From NCBI GenBank assembly GCA_036821645.1, contig DAISJD010000007.1, forward strand, positions 1 through 55,915: DNA of 55,915 nt. The letters are read 5' to 3'. This document shows, in pieces, positions 26,725 to 35,730 of the stretch. Numbering within the stretch: the stretch's first letter is position 1; every line of letters begins with the position of its first letter. The notes below the pieces were generated by a model, which was not told the origin of the DNA, searched no databases, and saw nothing but the letters and a program-made list of their open reading frames with translations. Made by a program: the position numbers and the translations under genes. This DNA is from DAISJD01 sp036821645. GTDB taxonomy: Bacteria > Pseudomonadota > Alphaproteobacteria > ATCC43930 > CGMCC-115725.

Positions 26725-27030
26725 AAATTTATCATCAGACAATATCGTCCTTTAATGAGATCCCACACCACCTAAATAACCAAGAATTATCTTGTGGTAG
26801 TGTGGGATTTTCACTGCTGACGATCCAAAAAAATCAGTCTTTGGATAATTTTTTATTAGAATGAGAATTCTATGCTGAATATCTGCGATTTTTGCACTAG
26901 GCTGATCAGCTGAACAGGGTGATCGATGTGTTGTATTATTGAATTAACGGATAGATCTATGCTGAAGGTGTTTTTTCGTCCCGCAAGCAGACAGCCTGTA
27001 CCCCAGGCCTGAGACTGAGCCCAATCCCCG
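26725..27030. other. Intergenic region between argG and kynU
   Basis: About 300 bases. It holds the argG terminator and then the kynU promoter region, which contains the perfect 10-base palindrome GCTGATCAGC at 26901-26910, a possible operator. No gene seen. Confidence 0.5.
26760..26812 (+). terminator. Terminator of argG
   Basis: ATCCCACAC pairs with GTGTGGGAT, partly extended by CAC/GTG, across an AT-rich loop, followed by a short T-run. It lies ~35 bases after the argG stop. Confidence 0.7.
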
Positions 27031-28269
27031 ATGATTTATACACGCGCCCATCTGGAAGCCCTTGACCGATCCGATCCTTTGGCCCGGTTTCGCGATGCGT
27101 TTTCACTGCCGCCCGGCGTCATCTATCTCGACGGCAATTCTCTGGGGGCGATGCCCAAGGCAACGCCGGCGCGGGTCGCCCGGGTCGTCAATGAGGAATG
27201 GGGCAAAAGTCTGATCCGCGGCTGGACCGATCACCAATGGATCGACCTGCAACACCGGATCGGCGATAAAATCGGTCGCCTAATCGGGGCTCGCCCCGGT
27301 GAAACCCTGGCCGCCGATTCCACCTCAATCAATCTGTTCAAACTTTTGAGTGCCGCCCTCCACGCGCGCCCCGGGCGCTCGGTCATTCTTTCGGAAACCG
27401 GCAATTTTCCAACCGATCTCTATATCGCGGAGGGATTGGTCAATCTGCTGGGCAAGGATCGGCAGCTCGTTACGGTTCCATCCGAAGATCTCCTGGATCA
27501 TTTGGATTCATCCGTCGCGGTCGTCATGCTGACCCATGTGAACTATCGCAGCGGCCTCATGCACGATATGGCGCGCATCACCAAGGCGGCACACGCGGTC
27601 GGGGCCTTGGTTCTGTGGGATTTGGCCCATTCGGCAGGGGCCATGCCGATCGATCTGACGGCGATCGATGCCGATCTCGCCGTCGGCTGCGGCTATAAAT
27701 ATTTGAATGGCGGCCCCGGTGCGCCCGCCTTCCTTTACATCAACAAACGCCTGCAACCGGATTTCCAACCGGCCCTTTCCGGCTGGCTTGGCCACGATGC
27801 GCCGTTTGCCTTTGAACCCTCATACCGCCCGGCACCGGGCATTTCCCGGGGAATCGTCGGCACCCCCCCGATCCTCAGCCTTGCGGCCCTTGAAATCGGG
27901 GTTGACCTCCTGCTCGAAGCGCCGATGGCGGCGATCCGGGATAAATCCTGTCGTCAGGGGGAAATTTTCGCCGCCCTCGTCCGCCAAGAATTGGGTGCCT
28001 ACGGGTTTACGATTATTTCACCGCAAGATGCAACCCTGCGCGGTTCGCAAGTATCCCTAAGCCACCCCAACGGATGGCCCATCATGCAAGCGCTCATCGC
28101 CCATGGGGTCATCGGCGATTACCGCGCGCCGAACGTCCTTCGGTTCGGCTTTACGCCGCTTTATCTCGGCTATAGCGAATTATGGGATGTCATCGCCATC
28201 TTGAAGCAGGTCATGAACGAAGCCGTCTGGGAAAGGACCGAATATCAACGGCTGGCCAAAGTCACCTGA
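27031..28269 (+). CDS. kynU: Kynureninase
   Basis: PLP enzyme that splits kynurenine to anthranilate and alanine in tryptophan breakdown. The family start IYLDGNSLGAMPK (residues ~31-43), the GNFPTDLY block and the PLP lysine in GYKYLNGGPG (K223) are all visible. Length of 412 residues is typical. Genes for tryptophan dioxygenase (kynA) and formamidase (kynB), usual neighbours, are not in this window. The anthranilate it makes could feed the trp operon ~22 kb away or be degraded; the sequence does not say which. Confidence 0.95.
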   Translation: MIYTRAHLEALDRSDPLARFRDAFSLPPGVIYLDGNSLGAMPKATPARVARVVNEEWGKSLIRGWTDHQWIDLQHRIGDKIGRLIGARPGETLAADSTSINLFKLLSAALHARPGRSVILSETGNFPTDLYIAEGLVNLLGKDRQLVTVPSEDLLDHLDSSVAVVMLTHVNYRSGLMHDMARITKAAHAVGALVLWDLAHSAGAMPIDLTAIDADLAVGCGYKYLNGGPGAPAFLYINKRLQPDFQPALSGWLGHDAPFAFEPSYRPAPGISRGIVGTPPILSLAALEIGVDLLLEAPMAAIRDKSCRQGEIFAALVRQELGAYGFTIISPQDATLRGSQVSLSHPNGWPIMQALIAHGVIGDYRAPNVLRFGFTPLYLGYSELWDVIAILKQVMNEAVWERTEYQRLAKVT

Positions 28270-28312
28270 AGACACCCGTATCAAAGACACCCGATCCAAG
28301 GTAAAAGACCGC

Positions 28313-29026
28313 TTACGGCTTATCGGTTTGCCGATGCATCGCGGCGGCAAAGCTGACCAACAGCCCCGGCAACGTCGCACGGGCCGCCGCAATCCGGGTC
28401 TGGGCCGTCGCCTCATCGCGAAATTGCGGCGGTCTCGGCCGTACGCGTCCTGCGACGGACACCGGCAGATCGGGCGTAACGCCGCGACAAAGATAGGGAT
28501 CATTGCCGCGCAGACCCGCCGTCGTCTGTTCTTCCAACAAGGCATCGCCGACCAAATGGGCGATTTCATCGTCGCCCAAACGCTGAAATTCGCCCCAAAT
28601 CGGGGCGAGGATCTGAGCGAACTGACTGCGCCGGGCGTTCTGGGTCACAACCTCAGCACAGCGCGCGCCATCAACTTCGATCAGGGCCAAGGCATATAGG
28701 CCGGTTTCAAGGGCAAGGTCGGCAAAACCGGCCTCGGCACTGCCGGGCTTTGCCCCCCGTGACAGGGTATAGAGATGAACGGCGCGCATCCCCGCCACAA
28801 ACAACCCAGCCCCCTGGTCCAGTCGATCGCGTTCCCAGCGCAAGACGACAAGGGCCTGATCGGGCTGCGCCAAGGCCGCCTGCATCGTCTTGGCCAAGCC
28901 CGCGTAATCCTCGGTCATGATCAATTGGTCGAGACGGACCGCGAGATCGTCCGCAGCCACGCGGTCTTCCGCCGCCGCCCAAGGCACCGCCAGCATCATG
29001 GCAGCCCCCAGCAGGGCCACCCGCAT
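28313..29026 (-). CDS. Secreted hypothetical protein
   Basis: A 237-residue protein with a clear signal peptide (RVALLGAAMMLAVPWAAAE), so it should reach the periplasm. The rest is mostly helical and hydrophilic, with two Cys (GARCAEVV and YLCRG) that could form a disulfide. I do not recognise a family. It starts 8 bases after folD and is likely the last gene of the yggT-folD operon. Confidence 0.7.
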   Translation of the reverse strand: MRVALLGAAMMLAVPWAAAEDRVAADDLAVRLDQLIMTEDYAGLAKTMQAALAQPDQALVVLRWERDRLDQGAGLFVAGMRAVHLYTLSRGAKPGSAEAGFADLALETGLYALALIEVDGARCAEVVTQNARRSQFAQILAPIWGEFQRLGDDEIAHLVGDALLEEQTTAGLRGNDPYLCRGVTPDLPVSVAGRVRPRPPQFRDEATAQTRIAAARATLPGLLVSFAAAMHRQTDKP

Positions 29027-29034
29027 GAACCGGA

Positions 29035-29940
29035 TCAGAATGAAGGCTCCCCCAATCCGGCAAGACGATGGGCGGCGAGCGCGGTATTGCGCATCAGACA
29101 GGCAATCGTCATCGGACCGACGCCGCCGGGCACGGGGGTGATGGCGGCGGCAACACCATGAGCCTCCTCATAGGCCACATCTCCAACGAGGCGGGATTTG
29201 CCATCGGCCCCATCGACGCGGTTGATGCCGACATCGATCACAGTGGCCCCCGGCTTGACCCAATCGCCCCGGACCATAAGGGGGCGTCCGACCGCCGCCA
29301 CAAGGATATCGGCCGTCCGACAGCGCGCCGGAAGATCGCGCGTGCGCGAATGAGCGATGGTCACGGTGCAATTTTCCGCCAACAACAAGGCGGCCATCGG
29401 CTTGCCCACCAACGGGGACCGACCGATCACCACGGCATTCATGCCGCTCATATCCGGGTGCAGCGCCTTTAACAGCAGGGCACAGCCAAGAGGGGTACAG
29501 GGAACCATGCCTGGCGTACCCGACCACAGCGCACCGATATTCTGTTGATGCAGCCCATCGACATCCTTGGCCGGACTGATGCGGGCGACGATCGTATCGG
29601 CATTCAAACCGGCCGGCAGCGGCAATTGCACCAAAATCCCATGAACACCGGGATCGCCATTGAGCCGGTCGATCAGGCTGAGAAGATCGGCCTCGGCCGT
29701 TTCGGCGGGCAGGCGATATTCCAGGGACCGAAACCCCACAGCCTCGGTGGTACGCACTTTATTGCGGACATAGACGGCACTGGCCGGGTCCTCGCCGACC
29801 AAAATCACCGCAAGACCGGGGATGAGCCCGTGCTCGGCCAGCAGACGGCGACCCACCGTCGCCACGGCGTCGGTCAAACCGGCGGCAAAGGCTTTGCCGT
29901 CGATCCGACCGTCAGTAAGGAATGAGGCGGATGAGATCAT
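29035..29940 (-). CDS. folD: Bifunctional methylene-THF dehydrogenase/cyclohydrolase
   Basis: Interconverts 5,10-methylene-, methenyl- and 10-formyl-tetrahydrofolate in one-carbon metabolism. Diagnostic blocks are SAVYVRNK near residue 60, the HGILVQLPLP active-site segment (~100), PCTPLG, and the NADP site VIGRSPLVGKPMA (~170). Length of 301 residues from the ATG at 29940 is normal. The start overlaps the end of yggT by 29 bases, so translation is probably coupled. Confidence 0.96.
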   Translation of the reverse strand: MISSASFLTDGRIDGKAFAAGLTDAVATVGRRLLAEHGLIPGLAVILVGEDPASAVYVRNKVRTTEAVGFRSLEYRLPAETAEADLLSLIDRLNGDPGVHGILVQLPLPAGLNADTIVARISPAKDVDGLHQQNIGALWSGTPGMVPCTPLGCALLLKALHPDMSGMNAVVIGRSPLVGKPMAALLLAENCTVTIAHSRTRDLPARCRTADILVAAVGRPLMVRGDWVKPGATVIDVGINRVDGADGKSRLVGDVAYEEAHGVAAAITPVPGGVGPMTIACLMRNTALAAHRLAGLGEPSF

Positions 29941-30205
29941 GCGCAATAAACCGCTGGAGAAATTGAAGCAAAATCAGCAGAACCAGGGGCGAAAAATCCA
30001 GACCCGAGAGGGTCGGCAAGATCCGACGAATAGGCTGCAACGCCGGTTCCGTTACGCGATAGAGCAGATCCATGATGAGCATGACCAGACGATTGCGCCG
30101 GTCGATGACGCCATAGCCGACCAACCAACTGGCAATCACCGAAACGATCACAATGTTGGTATAAAACCCGATTATAAAGATTGCGGTATCGAACAAGGCA
30201 TACAT
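29912..30205 (-). CDS. YggT family membrane protein
   Basis: A 97-residue protein with two hydrophobic segments (residues ~8-30 and ~65-90) joined by the conserved LLYRVTEPALQPIRRILP motif, the hallmark of YggT. Family members are small inner-membrane proteins linked to osmotic stress and cell division, with no settled mechanism. It is the first gene of the operon with folD and overlaps it. Confidence 0.9.
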   Translation of the reverse strand: MYALFDTAIFIIGFYTNIVIVSVIASWLVGYGVIDRRNRLVMLIMDLLYRVTEPALQPIRRILPTLSGLDFSPLVLLILLQFLQRFIAHDLIRLIPY

Positions 30206-30321
30206 AGCGCGTGATCAAACCTTAAAGGAATTGGGCTCATCGACGCTACCCTGCCCGGCTTTCCGGCGCAAGCACAGAACGGAGATCACGCCCATCACCC
30301 CGCAAAGATTCAAAATTGCTC

Positions 30322-30350
30322 TTGACAAACCAAGGGTCCAACCGGCATAG
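30322..30350 (+). promoter_or_regulatory. Promoter of tRNA-Ala
   Basis: TTGACA (30322-30327), a 17-base spacer and GCATAG (30345-30350), ending ~12 bases before the tRNA 5' end. A good sigma-70-like fit at -35, weaker at -10. Confidence 0.6.
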
Positions 30351-30361
30351 ATCGGGCAATT

Positions 30362-30437
30362 GGGGTCGTAGCTCAGTTGGTAGAGCGCGACGTTCGCAAT
30401 GTCGAGGTCAGGGGTTCGATTCCCCTCGGCTCCACCA
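30362..30437 (+). tRNA. tRNA-Ala(CGC)
   Basis: A 76-base cloverleaf with encoded CCA. The anticodon loop TTCGCAA gives CGC (30395-30397), which reads GCG. The acceptor stem has a G-U third pair, the alanine identity element. D arm, T arm (GGTTCGATTCC) and all stems pair. Confidence 0.96.
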
Positions 30438-30480
30438 AAGAAAAAGGCCTCTGCCCATGCGGGTTGAGGCCTTTTTCTTT
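30437..30480. terminator. Bidirectional terminator after tRNA-Ala
   Basis: A 15-base perfect inverted repeat (30437-30451 with 30466-30480) with A-rich left and T-rich right flanks. It can end both the tRNA and the convergent minus-strand gene. Confidence 0.88.
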
Positions 30481-30515
30481 GACAAACCGCATGCCGCCCT
30501 TTGTCGGCCGCACCG

Positions 30516-32495
30516 TTACAGCGCCACTGCCCCCTCTAAGGCGGGGTCAAGCGTCACGGCAATCCAATCGGGCAAGATCGGGGCGGTTTCGCTCGTAAAG
30601 CGTCCGGCATCGGCGGCGGCAAAGCCCAGTTTCTTGAAATAATCGTGGCAGGTCGCATTCTTGCCGGTATCGACGACGCTGGCCACGGCACTGGGCCCCG
30701 CCAGCAAGGCAAGCCGCGTCGCAATGGCCCCACTGACGATCTCGGCACCGAGCCCGAAAACCCGGCACGACAAGACTGCCTGCACGATTTCGCTGCCAAG
30801 TACGATCGTGACCCCAATAATCCCATTATCGACCGTCTTGTCTCGCAAAGCGGCGGTTAAGATCGTTCCCCCTTGTTGCAGCAGATCTTCCAATTCACCG
30901 TGTGTCCATCGCTTGCCATTAGTATTGAACTGATTGGTCTTATTGAGTAATTCCAAGGCTCTTGCAAAATTCGGATGGTCTTGCGTGCGCACGGCGCAAA
31001 TTTCTTGCCTGAGGTCGAGCGACCTTAGCCATTCATCGCGGGTGAGACTGGTCGCAGCAGCATCCCGATCGATTTTTGCCCGCAACAATTCGGTCCTTTG
31101 TCGAGATTCCCGCGAAATTCTGGCGACCTGCATTTCCGGTGCCCGCAGGATAATCCGACGCCAATCATGGTGATTGGTGCCAAGGCATCGTATGGTTGGA
31201 AATTGGGCCTGAACTTCGTCGATCTCACGCGGGTTATCGTCAATAAAAACCGCACTTTCCGGCAATAAATTCACCTCTTGCAGAATCTGGGCGATATTCT
31301 CGGATTTCGGCTGCCAATTGATCTTGATCGAGACAAAATCATCGAGCGTAATCCGGTCACGACAAATCTGCTGAAACCGCAACCGGGTGGCTTCTTCGTC
31401 GTTTTTACTGCAAATCGCCAGAAGTCCGCCGCGTTTTTTGAAGTAGAGCAAGGCCTCGATAAAGCCAAGCGGCCACCCTTCTTCACGCCGCCACGCCTCC
31501 ATCGCCCCCTCGGCCGCAATGCCGCGCCACAGTGTGTCGTCGAGATCGACAATAAGAAGTTTGACGGGTGACGTTTGTTTGATAATCTTTAAATTGTCTA
31601 CCAAATCATTGAAAATAATTTTATGAAGCATTTTAAGATTACACTTGACGTCGAAAGTACTTAAAAGCGAAATAGGCTTTACAATTCTTTCCTGATCATA
31701 ATCATCGTCCCAATTGCTAATGATCGAATTATGCATTGAATTTATGGCGGAATCATCTTGTAAATGCAATCGACCCACGGCATTCAAAGGAAAATTCACA
31801 TCATAAAAATAACAATTTTGATATTTAGATACAATTTCCTCAAATATTTCATTTGCTTTTCGAATAAATTTTCCCATAAAACTCAAATCATTGGCATAAA
31901 TCAATAAACCATCATATTGAAAACTTGGCTCCATAAAGGAAAAAAAGAAGAGGGGGATCTTGTTCATGGCATCATGAATGCGACGAACATGCCGATCGAG
32001 TTTTTCGGTCAGCCGCTGCATGGCGGCTTCTGCTTCTTCATGCGTCCAGAAATCACGCACATGGGCCGTGTCGCGCGCTTTGCCGATTGCGTCGGCAATC
32101 AAGGACCGAAAGGTCAGACCGATGATGCCAGCGTCATAGACGGCATAATCTGCCGAAGGGACCTCGCTGAATTCATTGGAATCATAGAGAAAATGATCGG
32201 CACCATAGCCGAATTCGGCGGCCGCACCGACCAGATGGTGCACTTGACACGTGCCGACCATGACGAAATGCAAGCCTTCAAGCCGGGGGCCTAGCACCTG
32301 TGGCGTTAAAATCGGATCGGCGGATCGCAAGGCGTCATGGGAGTTTTCCACCAATCGGTCGATTTTTATCCGCAAGAGATCGTTTTCTAATTTCACCTGC
32401 GCCAATTCACCCCTTAAACGGGAATTTTCATCCTTAAGAGCAACCTTAGAATTGTGATCTGCCGACTGTTTGGAAAATAAGGATGAAAACAACAT
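30516..32495 (-). CDS. SGNH-like / HAD-IIIC (FkbH) / GNAT fusion protein
   Basis: A 659-residue three-part protein. After a coiled coil (~20-50, charged heptads) comes an SGNH-hydrolase-like region with VMVGTCQVHHL (~80), then a HAD-IIIC phosphatase-like domain with DLDDTLWRG (D317, D319), CSKNDEEA and FIDDNPREIDEV, typical of FkbH. A GNAT acyltransferase-like domain fills the C-terminus. FkbH proteins load glyceryl units onto carrier proteins; related fusions modify glycans or polyketides. No carrier gene is adjacent; the closest carrier domain is in the NRPS-like protein 10 kb away. AGGAGG precedes the ATG at 32495. Residues ~195-312 are encoded by AT-rich DNA unlike the flanks. Confidence 0.85.
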   Translation of the reverse strand: MLFSSLFSKQSADHNSKVALKDENSRLRGELAQVKLENDLLRIKIDRLVENSHDALRSADPILTPQVLGPRLEGLHFVMVGTCQVHHLVGAAAEFGYGADHFLYDSNEFSEVPSADYAVYDAGIIGLTFRSLIADAIGKARDTAHVRDFWTHEEAEAAMQRLTEKLDRHVRRIHDAMNKIPLFFFSFMEPSFQYDGLLIYANDLSFMGKFIRKANEIFEEIVSKYQNCYFYDVNFPLNAVGRLHLQDDSAINSMHNSIISNWDDDYDQERIVKPISLLSTFDVKCNLKMLHKIIFNDLVDNLKIIKQTSPVKLLIVDLDDTLWRGIAAEGAMEAWRREEGWPLGFIEALLYFKKRGGLLAICSKNDEEATRLRFQQICRDRITLDDFVSIKINWQPKSENIAQILQEVNLLPESAVFIDDNPREIDEVQAQFPTIRCLGTNHHDWRRIILRAPEMQVARISRESRQRTELLRAKIDRDAAATSLTRDEWLRSLDLRQEICAVRTQDHPNFARALELLNKTNQFNTNGKRWTHGELEDLLQQGGTILTAALRDKTVDNGIIGVTIVLGSEIVQAVLSCRVFGLGAEIVSGAIATRLALLAGPSAVASVVDTGKNATCHDYFKKLGFAAADAGRFTSETAPILPDWIAVTLDPALEGAVAL

Positions 32496-32642
32496 CAACC
32501 TCCTGAATGATGGCAGATCGGTCCGCAGCATCCAAACCTCACCAACCCTGACACTAACGTCAAGTGAATATTTTCCATCGCGCTCGAAACACCCGCCCGG
32601 CATGCTCCGCGCCAAATTTCAGGCGACCCCGTCATCCCGTAC

Positions 32643-32677
32643 AAAAAAAGACGCCCCATAATGCGGCGTCTTTTTTT
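32643..32677 (-). terminator. Terminator of the spoVR operon
   Basis: Perfect 13-base stem including the A/T runs (32643-32655 with 32665-32677), loop of 9 bases, directly after the spoVR stop on the minus strand. Confidence 0.9.
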
Positions 32678-32695
32678 CATCCCGCTCCTACGGCC

Positions 32696-34276
32696 TCATG
32701 GCCTTATCGACGATGGCGTGGAGCCCCGTGGGGAGGGCACTTCATGGGTTTTTAGAACGGCATCCGTAACCGCGTCGATCTCGATCAGGCGCACACCGTA
32801 TGTCCAGAGTTCGGCCAAATGTTTCAGCACCGACTGGGTCGTTTTTTCATCCAACAAAATTCCTTCATGGACCGCATGGCGCAGGACCAGAACCCGGTCG
32901 CCAGCCATATCCACGTCAACCACCTGAATGTCCGGTTCCCGGCGCGACAGGTCATAGGTCCGGGCGAGAGCCGCTCGGATCTTACGATACCCTTCGTCGT
33001 CATGAATCGCATCCACCCGCATATGGGTCTTCGTGGCCGTATCGTCGATGCAAAAGAACTTGAAGTCCCGGATTACCTTCGGAGACAGAAATTGCAGGAC
33101 GAAACTTTCGTCGCGATAGTTGGCCCAGGCATCGCGCAAGGTGCCGTACGGATCGCCATTGCCTGCAAAGGCCGGAAACCAGGCGCGATCTTCGTCCGTC
33201 GGGCTGAGGCAAATCCGCTTGATATCCGCCATCATGGCATAGCCCAGGGCATAGGGATTGATACCGCTATAGCGTTTATCGTCGAAATCCGGCTGAAACA
33301 CGACCGACGTATGAGAATGCAGGAATTCGAGCATCGCCCCTTCGGTCAAGAGGCCCTGTTCGTAAAGCCGGTTCATGATTTCATAATGAACGAAGGTCGC
33401 ACACCCTTCGTTGATCAGTTTCGTTTGTTTCTGCGGATAATAATATTGTGCGATATTCCGTACGATCCGGCACAATTCCCGTTCCCAGGGCTCCAGAGCC
33501 GGGGCATTTTTTTCCAGAAAATACAGAAGATTCTCTTCCGGTAAGCCCAACTGACGATGGGTTTCAAGACGCAATTGCGCCACTTGATCTTCCTGGAGTG
33601 CCTTGACCGCATCGCTGGTCGGGATCGTGCGCCACAGATCGTTATAGGTTTTTTCCGCGTAATCCTGGCGTGCCTGTTCGCGTTTACGCTCATCGTTGAA
33701 ATTCAGCGGACGGCGGCGGGCATACCGATTGACGCTCTGATCCATCAAGGCATGGGCAGTATCGAGCACCCGCTCGACCCGTGCGACCCCATAGCGTTCT
33801 TCGCAGGAAGCGACGTAATCGCGCGCAAATGCCAAATAATCCAGAATCCCCGACGCATCGGTCCATTGCTGAAACAAGTAATTATTCTTGAAAAAATGAT
33901 TATGGCCAAAGGCTGCATGCGCAATGACCAAAGTTTGCATCGTCATGGAATTTTCTTCCATGATATAACAAATACAGGGGCTGGAATTGATTACGATTTC
34001 ATAGGCAAGCCCCTGCAAACCTTTGCGGTACAGCGTTTCATTATAGGCGAACCGTTTGCCGAAACTCCAATGGCGATACATTAGGGGAAGCCCGACCGAC
34101 GCATAGGCGTCGAGCATTTGTTCGGACGTGATCACCTCGATTTGAACCGGATAGACATCCAAGCCCAATTCTTTGATCGCAATCGTCTCAATGGCATCGT
34201 AGGCCCGTTTGACCAGATCGAAATTCCAATCGGACCCCGTGAAGAGAGGGGGCAAGTGCATGCCATCGGCTGCCAT
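32696..34276 (-). CDS. SpoVR family protein
   Basis: A 526-residue soluble protein of the SpoVR family. Recognised by the start LFTGSDWNFDLVKRAYD, the PLMYRHWSFGKRF block, and INSSPCICYIMEENSMTMQ near residue 100. Function is unknown in general; it was first named in Bacillus cortex formation but is widespread in non-sporulating bacteria. It is almost always found with YeaH and PrkA, as here. The ATG at 34276 has GGAGGAG upstream; an in-frame TTG further up is rejected. It starts 17 bases after yeaH. Confidence 0.94.
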   Translation of the reverse strand: MAADGMHLPPLFTGSDWNFDLVKRAYDAIETIAIKELGLDVYPVQIEVITSEQMLDAYASVGLPLMYRHWSFGKRFAYNETLYRKGLQGLAYEIVINSSPCICYIMEENSMTMQTLVIAHAAFGHNHFFKNNYLFQQWTDASGILDYLAFARDYVASCEERYGVARVERVLDTAHALMDQSVNRYARRRPLNFNDERKREQARQDYAEKTYNDLWRTIPTSDAVKALQEDQVAQLRLETHRQLGLPEENLLYFLEKNAPALEPWERELCRIVRNIAQYYYPQKQTKLINEGCATFVHYEIMNRLYEQGLLTEGAMLEFLHSHTSVVFQPDFDDKRYSGINPYALGYAMMADIKRICLSPTDEDRAWFPAFAGNGDPYGTLRDAWANYRDESFVLQFLSPKVIRDFKFFCIDDTATKTHMRVDAIHDDEGYRKIRAALARTYDLSRREPDIQVVDVDMAGDRVLVLRHAVHEGILLDEKTTQSVLKHLAELWTYGVRLIEIDAVTDAVLKTHEVPSPRGSTPSSIRP

Positions 34277-34293
34277 GATCGTCTCCTCCTTCG

Positions 34294-35580
34294 TCAAGCC
34301 GCACTCTTATCGCGGGCAAAAAGATCATGGAACACAGCAAATATCTGCGACGGATCGGTAACGCGGCGCATGGCGAAATTGGGGTGCGCCGGTGCCACAT
34401 CGGCGTAGCAACGCCAAAGATCGGTTTTTTCCGTCCGTCGATCAGGAAAGACATCGCCCGAATCACTGACCTCTATATAGGAATAATATTGGCAGAGGCC
34501 CAATAACTCGTGCAGCAACACCGTGCAGCGATGGCTGTCGGCACCGAAATTATCGCCATCGGACGCTTGGGCGGCATAGATGTTCCATGCATCGCTCGGA
34601 TAGCGTTCCGCAATCACCCGCTTCATTTCGGCAAGGGCGGTCGACACCACGGTCCCCCCCGTTTCTCGGCTGTAGAAAAACGTTTCTTCGTCGACCTCTT
34701 GTGCGGTCGAGGTGTGACGAATGAAGACCAGATCCACCTGCTTGTAGCGGCGCACCAGGAAAATATGCAGCAACAAGAAGAACCGTTTCGCCAGATCCTT
34801 CATCCGCTCGGTCATCGATCCTGAAACATCCATGAGGCAGAACATCACGGCCTGAACATGGGGTTTCGGTACTTTTTCAAATCGGTTGTAACGCATATCG
34901 ATCGGATCGAAATAAGGGATCGCCTTACTGCGCCGCAGCAAAGCCTCCAGGCGATCGACCGCCTGCTGCCAATCCGTTTCGGGCCCGGTCTCTTTCAGAC
35001 GGGCAATCTCGTCTTCAAGCGCCGCAATCTCCTCGGGTTTCGGGCGATGCAGGGAAATGCGCCGCGCCATGGAATTGCGCATGGTACGCACAAGATTGAG
35101 ATTGGCGGGATTGCCGGTCGTGGCGAAACCGGCGCGCGCCGTTTCTGGAATGGTGACTTCCGCCAATTGCTTGCGCACCAAATCGGGCAATTCTAGATCT
35201 TCAAAGAAAAGATCGAGGAATTCATCCCGGCTCAGACTGAACTCAAACCCATCCTCACCCTCGCCGGACTCGGATGCTTGGTTGCCGGAACCGCCGCCAC
35301 CTGATTTCGGACGCTCGATCTCATCACCGGTCACATGATCCTTATTGCCCGGCAAAACATACTGACGATTGCCCCCTTGCCGCCCATGGTGAAAGGCCGG
35401 TTCGTCAATCCCCTTGGTCGGGATCTTGACCTTTTCCCCACTTTCAGCCTCGGTGATCTTGCGTTTGCGCAGGGCATCCATCACCGCCCCTTTGACCTCC
35501 GCCCGTGCCCGCTCGATAAAGCGGCGGCGATTGCCCAGGCTTTTGCCTTTTGGATTGGGGCGACGGTCGACGATGTTCAT
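34294..35580 (-). CDS. YeaH/YhbH family protein (DUF444)
   Basis: A 428-residue protein with the DUF444 signature. The N-terminus is basic and disordered (RRRFIERARAEVKG). A von Willebrand A-like domain begins around residue 240 with the metal site motif DVSGSM. It is the middle gene of the PrkA-YeaH-SpoVR set, whose members act together in nutrient-stress signalling in enterobacteria, with YeaH a target or partner of the PrkA kinase. The ATG at 35580 has AAGGA upstream. Confidence 0.94.
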   Translation of the reverse strand: MNIVDRRPNPKGKSLGNRRRFIERARAEVKGAVMDALRKRKITEAESGEKVKIPTKGIDEPAFHHGRQGGNRQYVLPGNKDHVTGDEIERPKSGGGGSGNQASESGEGEDGFEFSLSRDEFLDLFFEDLELPDLVRKQLAEVTIPETARAGFATTGNPANLNLVRTMRNSMARRISLHRPKPEEIAALEDEIARLKETGPETDWQQAVDRLEALLRRSKAIPYFDPIDMRYNRFEKVPKPHVQAVMFCLMDVSGSMTERMKDLAKRFFLLLHIFLVRRYKQVDLVFIRHTSTAQEVDEETFFYSRETGGTVVSTALAEMKRVIAERYPSDAWNIYAAQASDGDNFGADSHRCTVLLHELLGLCQYYSYIEVSDSGDVFPDRRTEKTDLWRCYADVAPAHPNFAMRRVTDPSQIFAVFHDLFARDKSAA

Positions 35581-35730
35581 CACGATCGCGGTCCTTCTTC
35601 ATGCGACGCTGCCGGAACAGCCGGGCCCTTCTTGCGGCCTTCTTCATGCCACGGTTTTACCGACCGGCTTCGTTTGGCGGCCACCGGGGAGGGGTGCTGT
35701 AATATAACCGCTCCCCTCCCGGCCAGTGGC

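Noticed and set aside
26856..26871. TAGAATGAGAATTCTA upstream of kynU as an Irr box
   Set aside because: The arms fit, but the spacer is 6 bases rather than 3.
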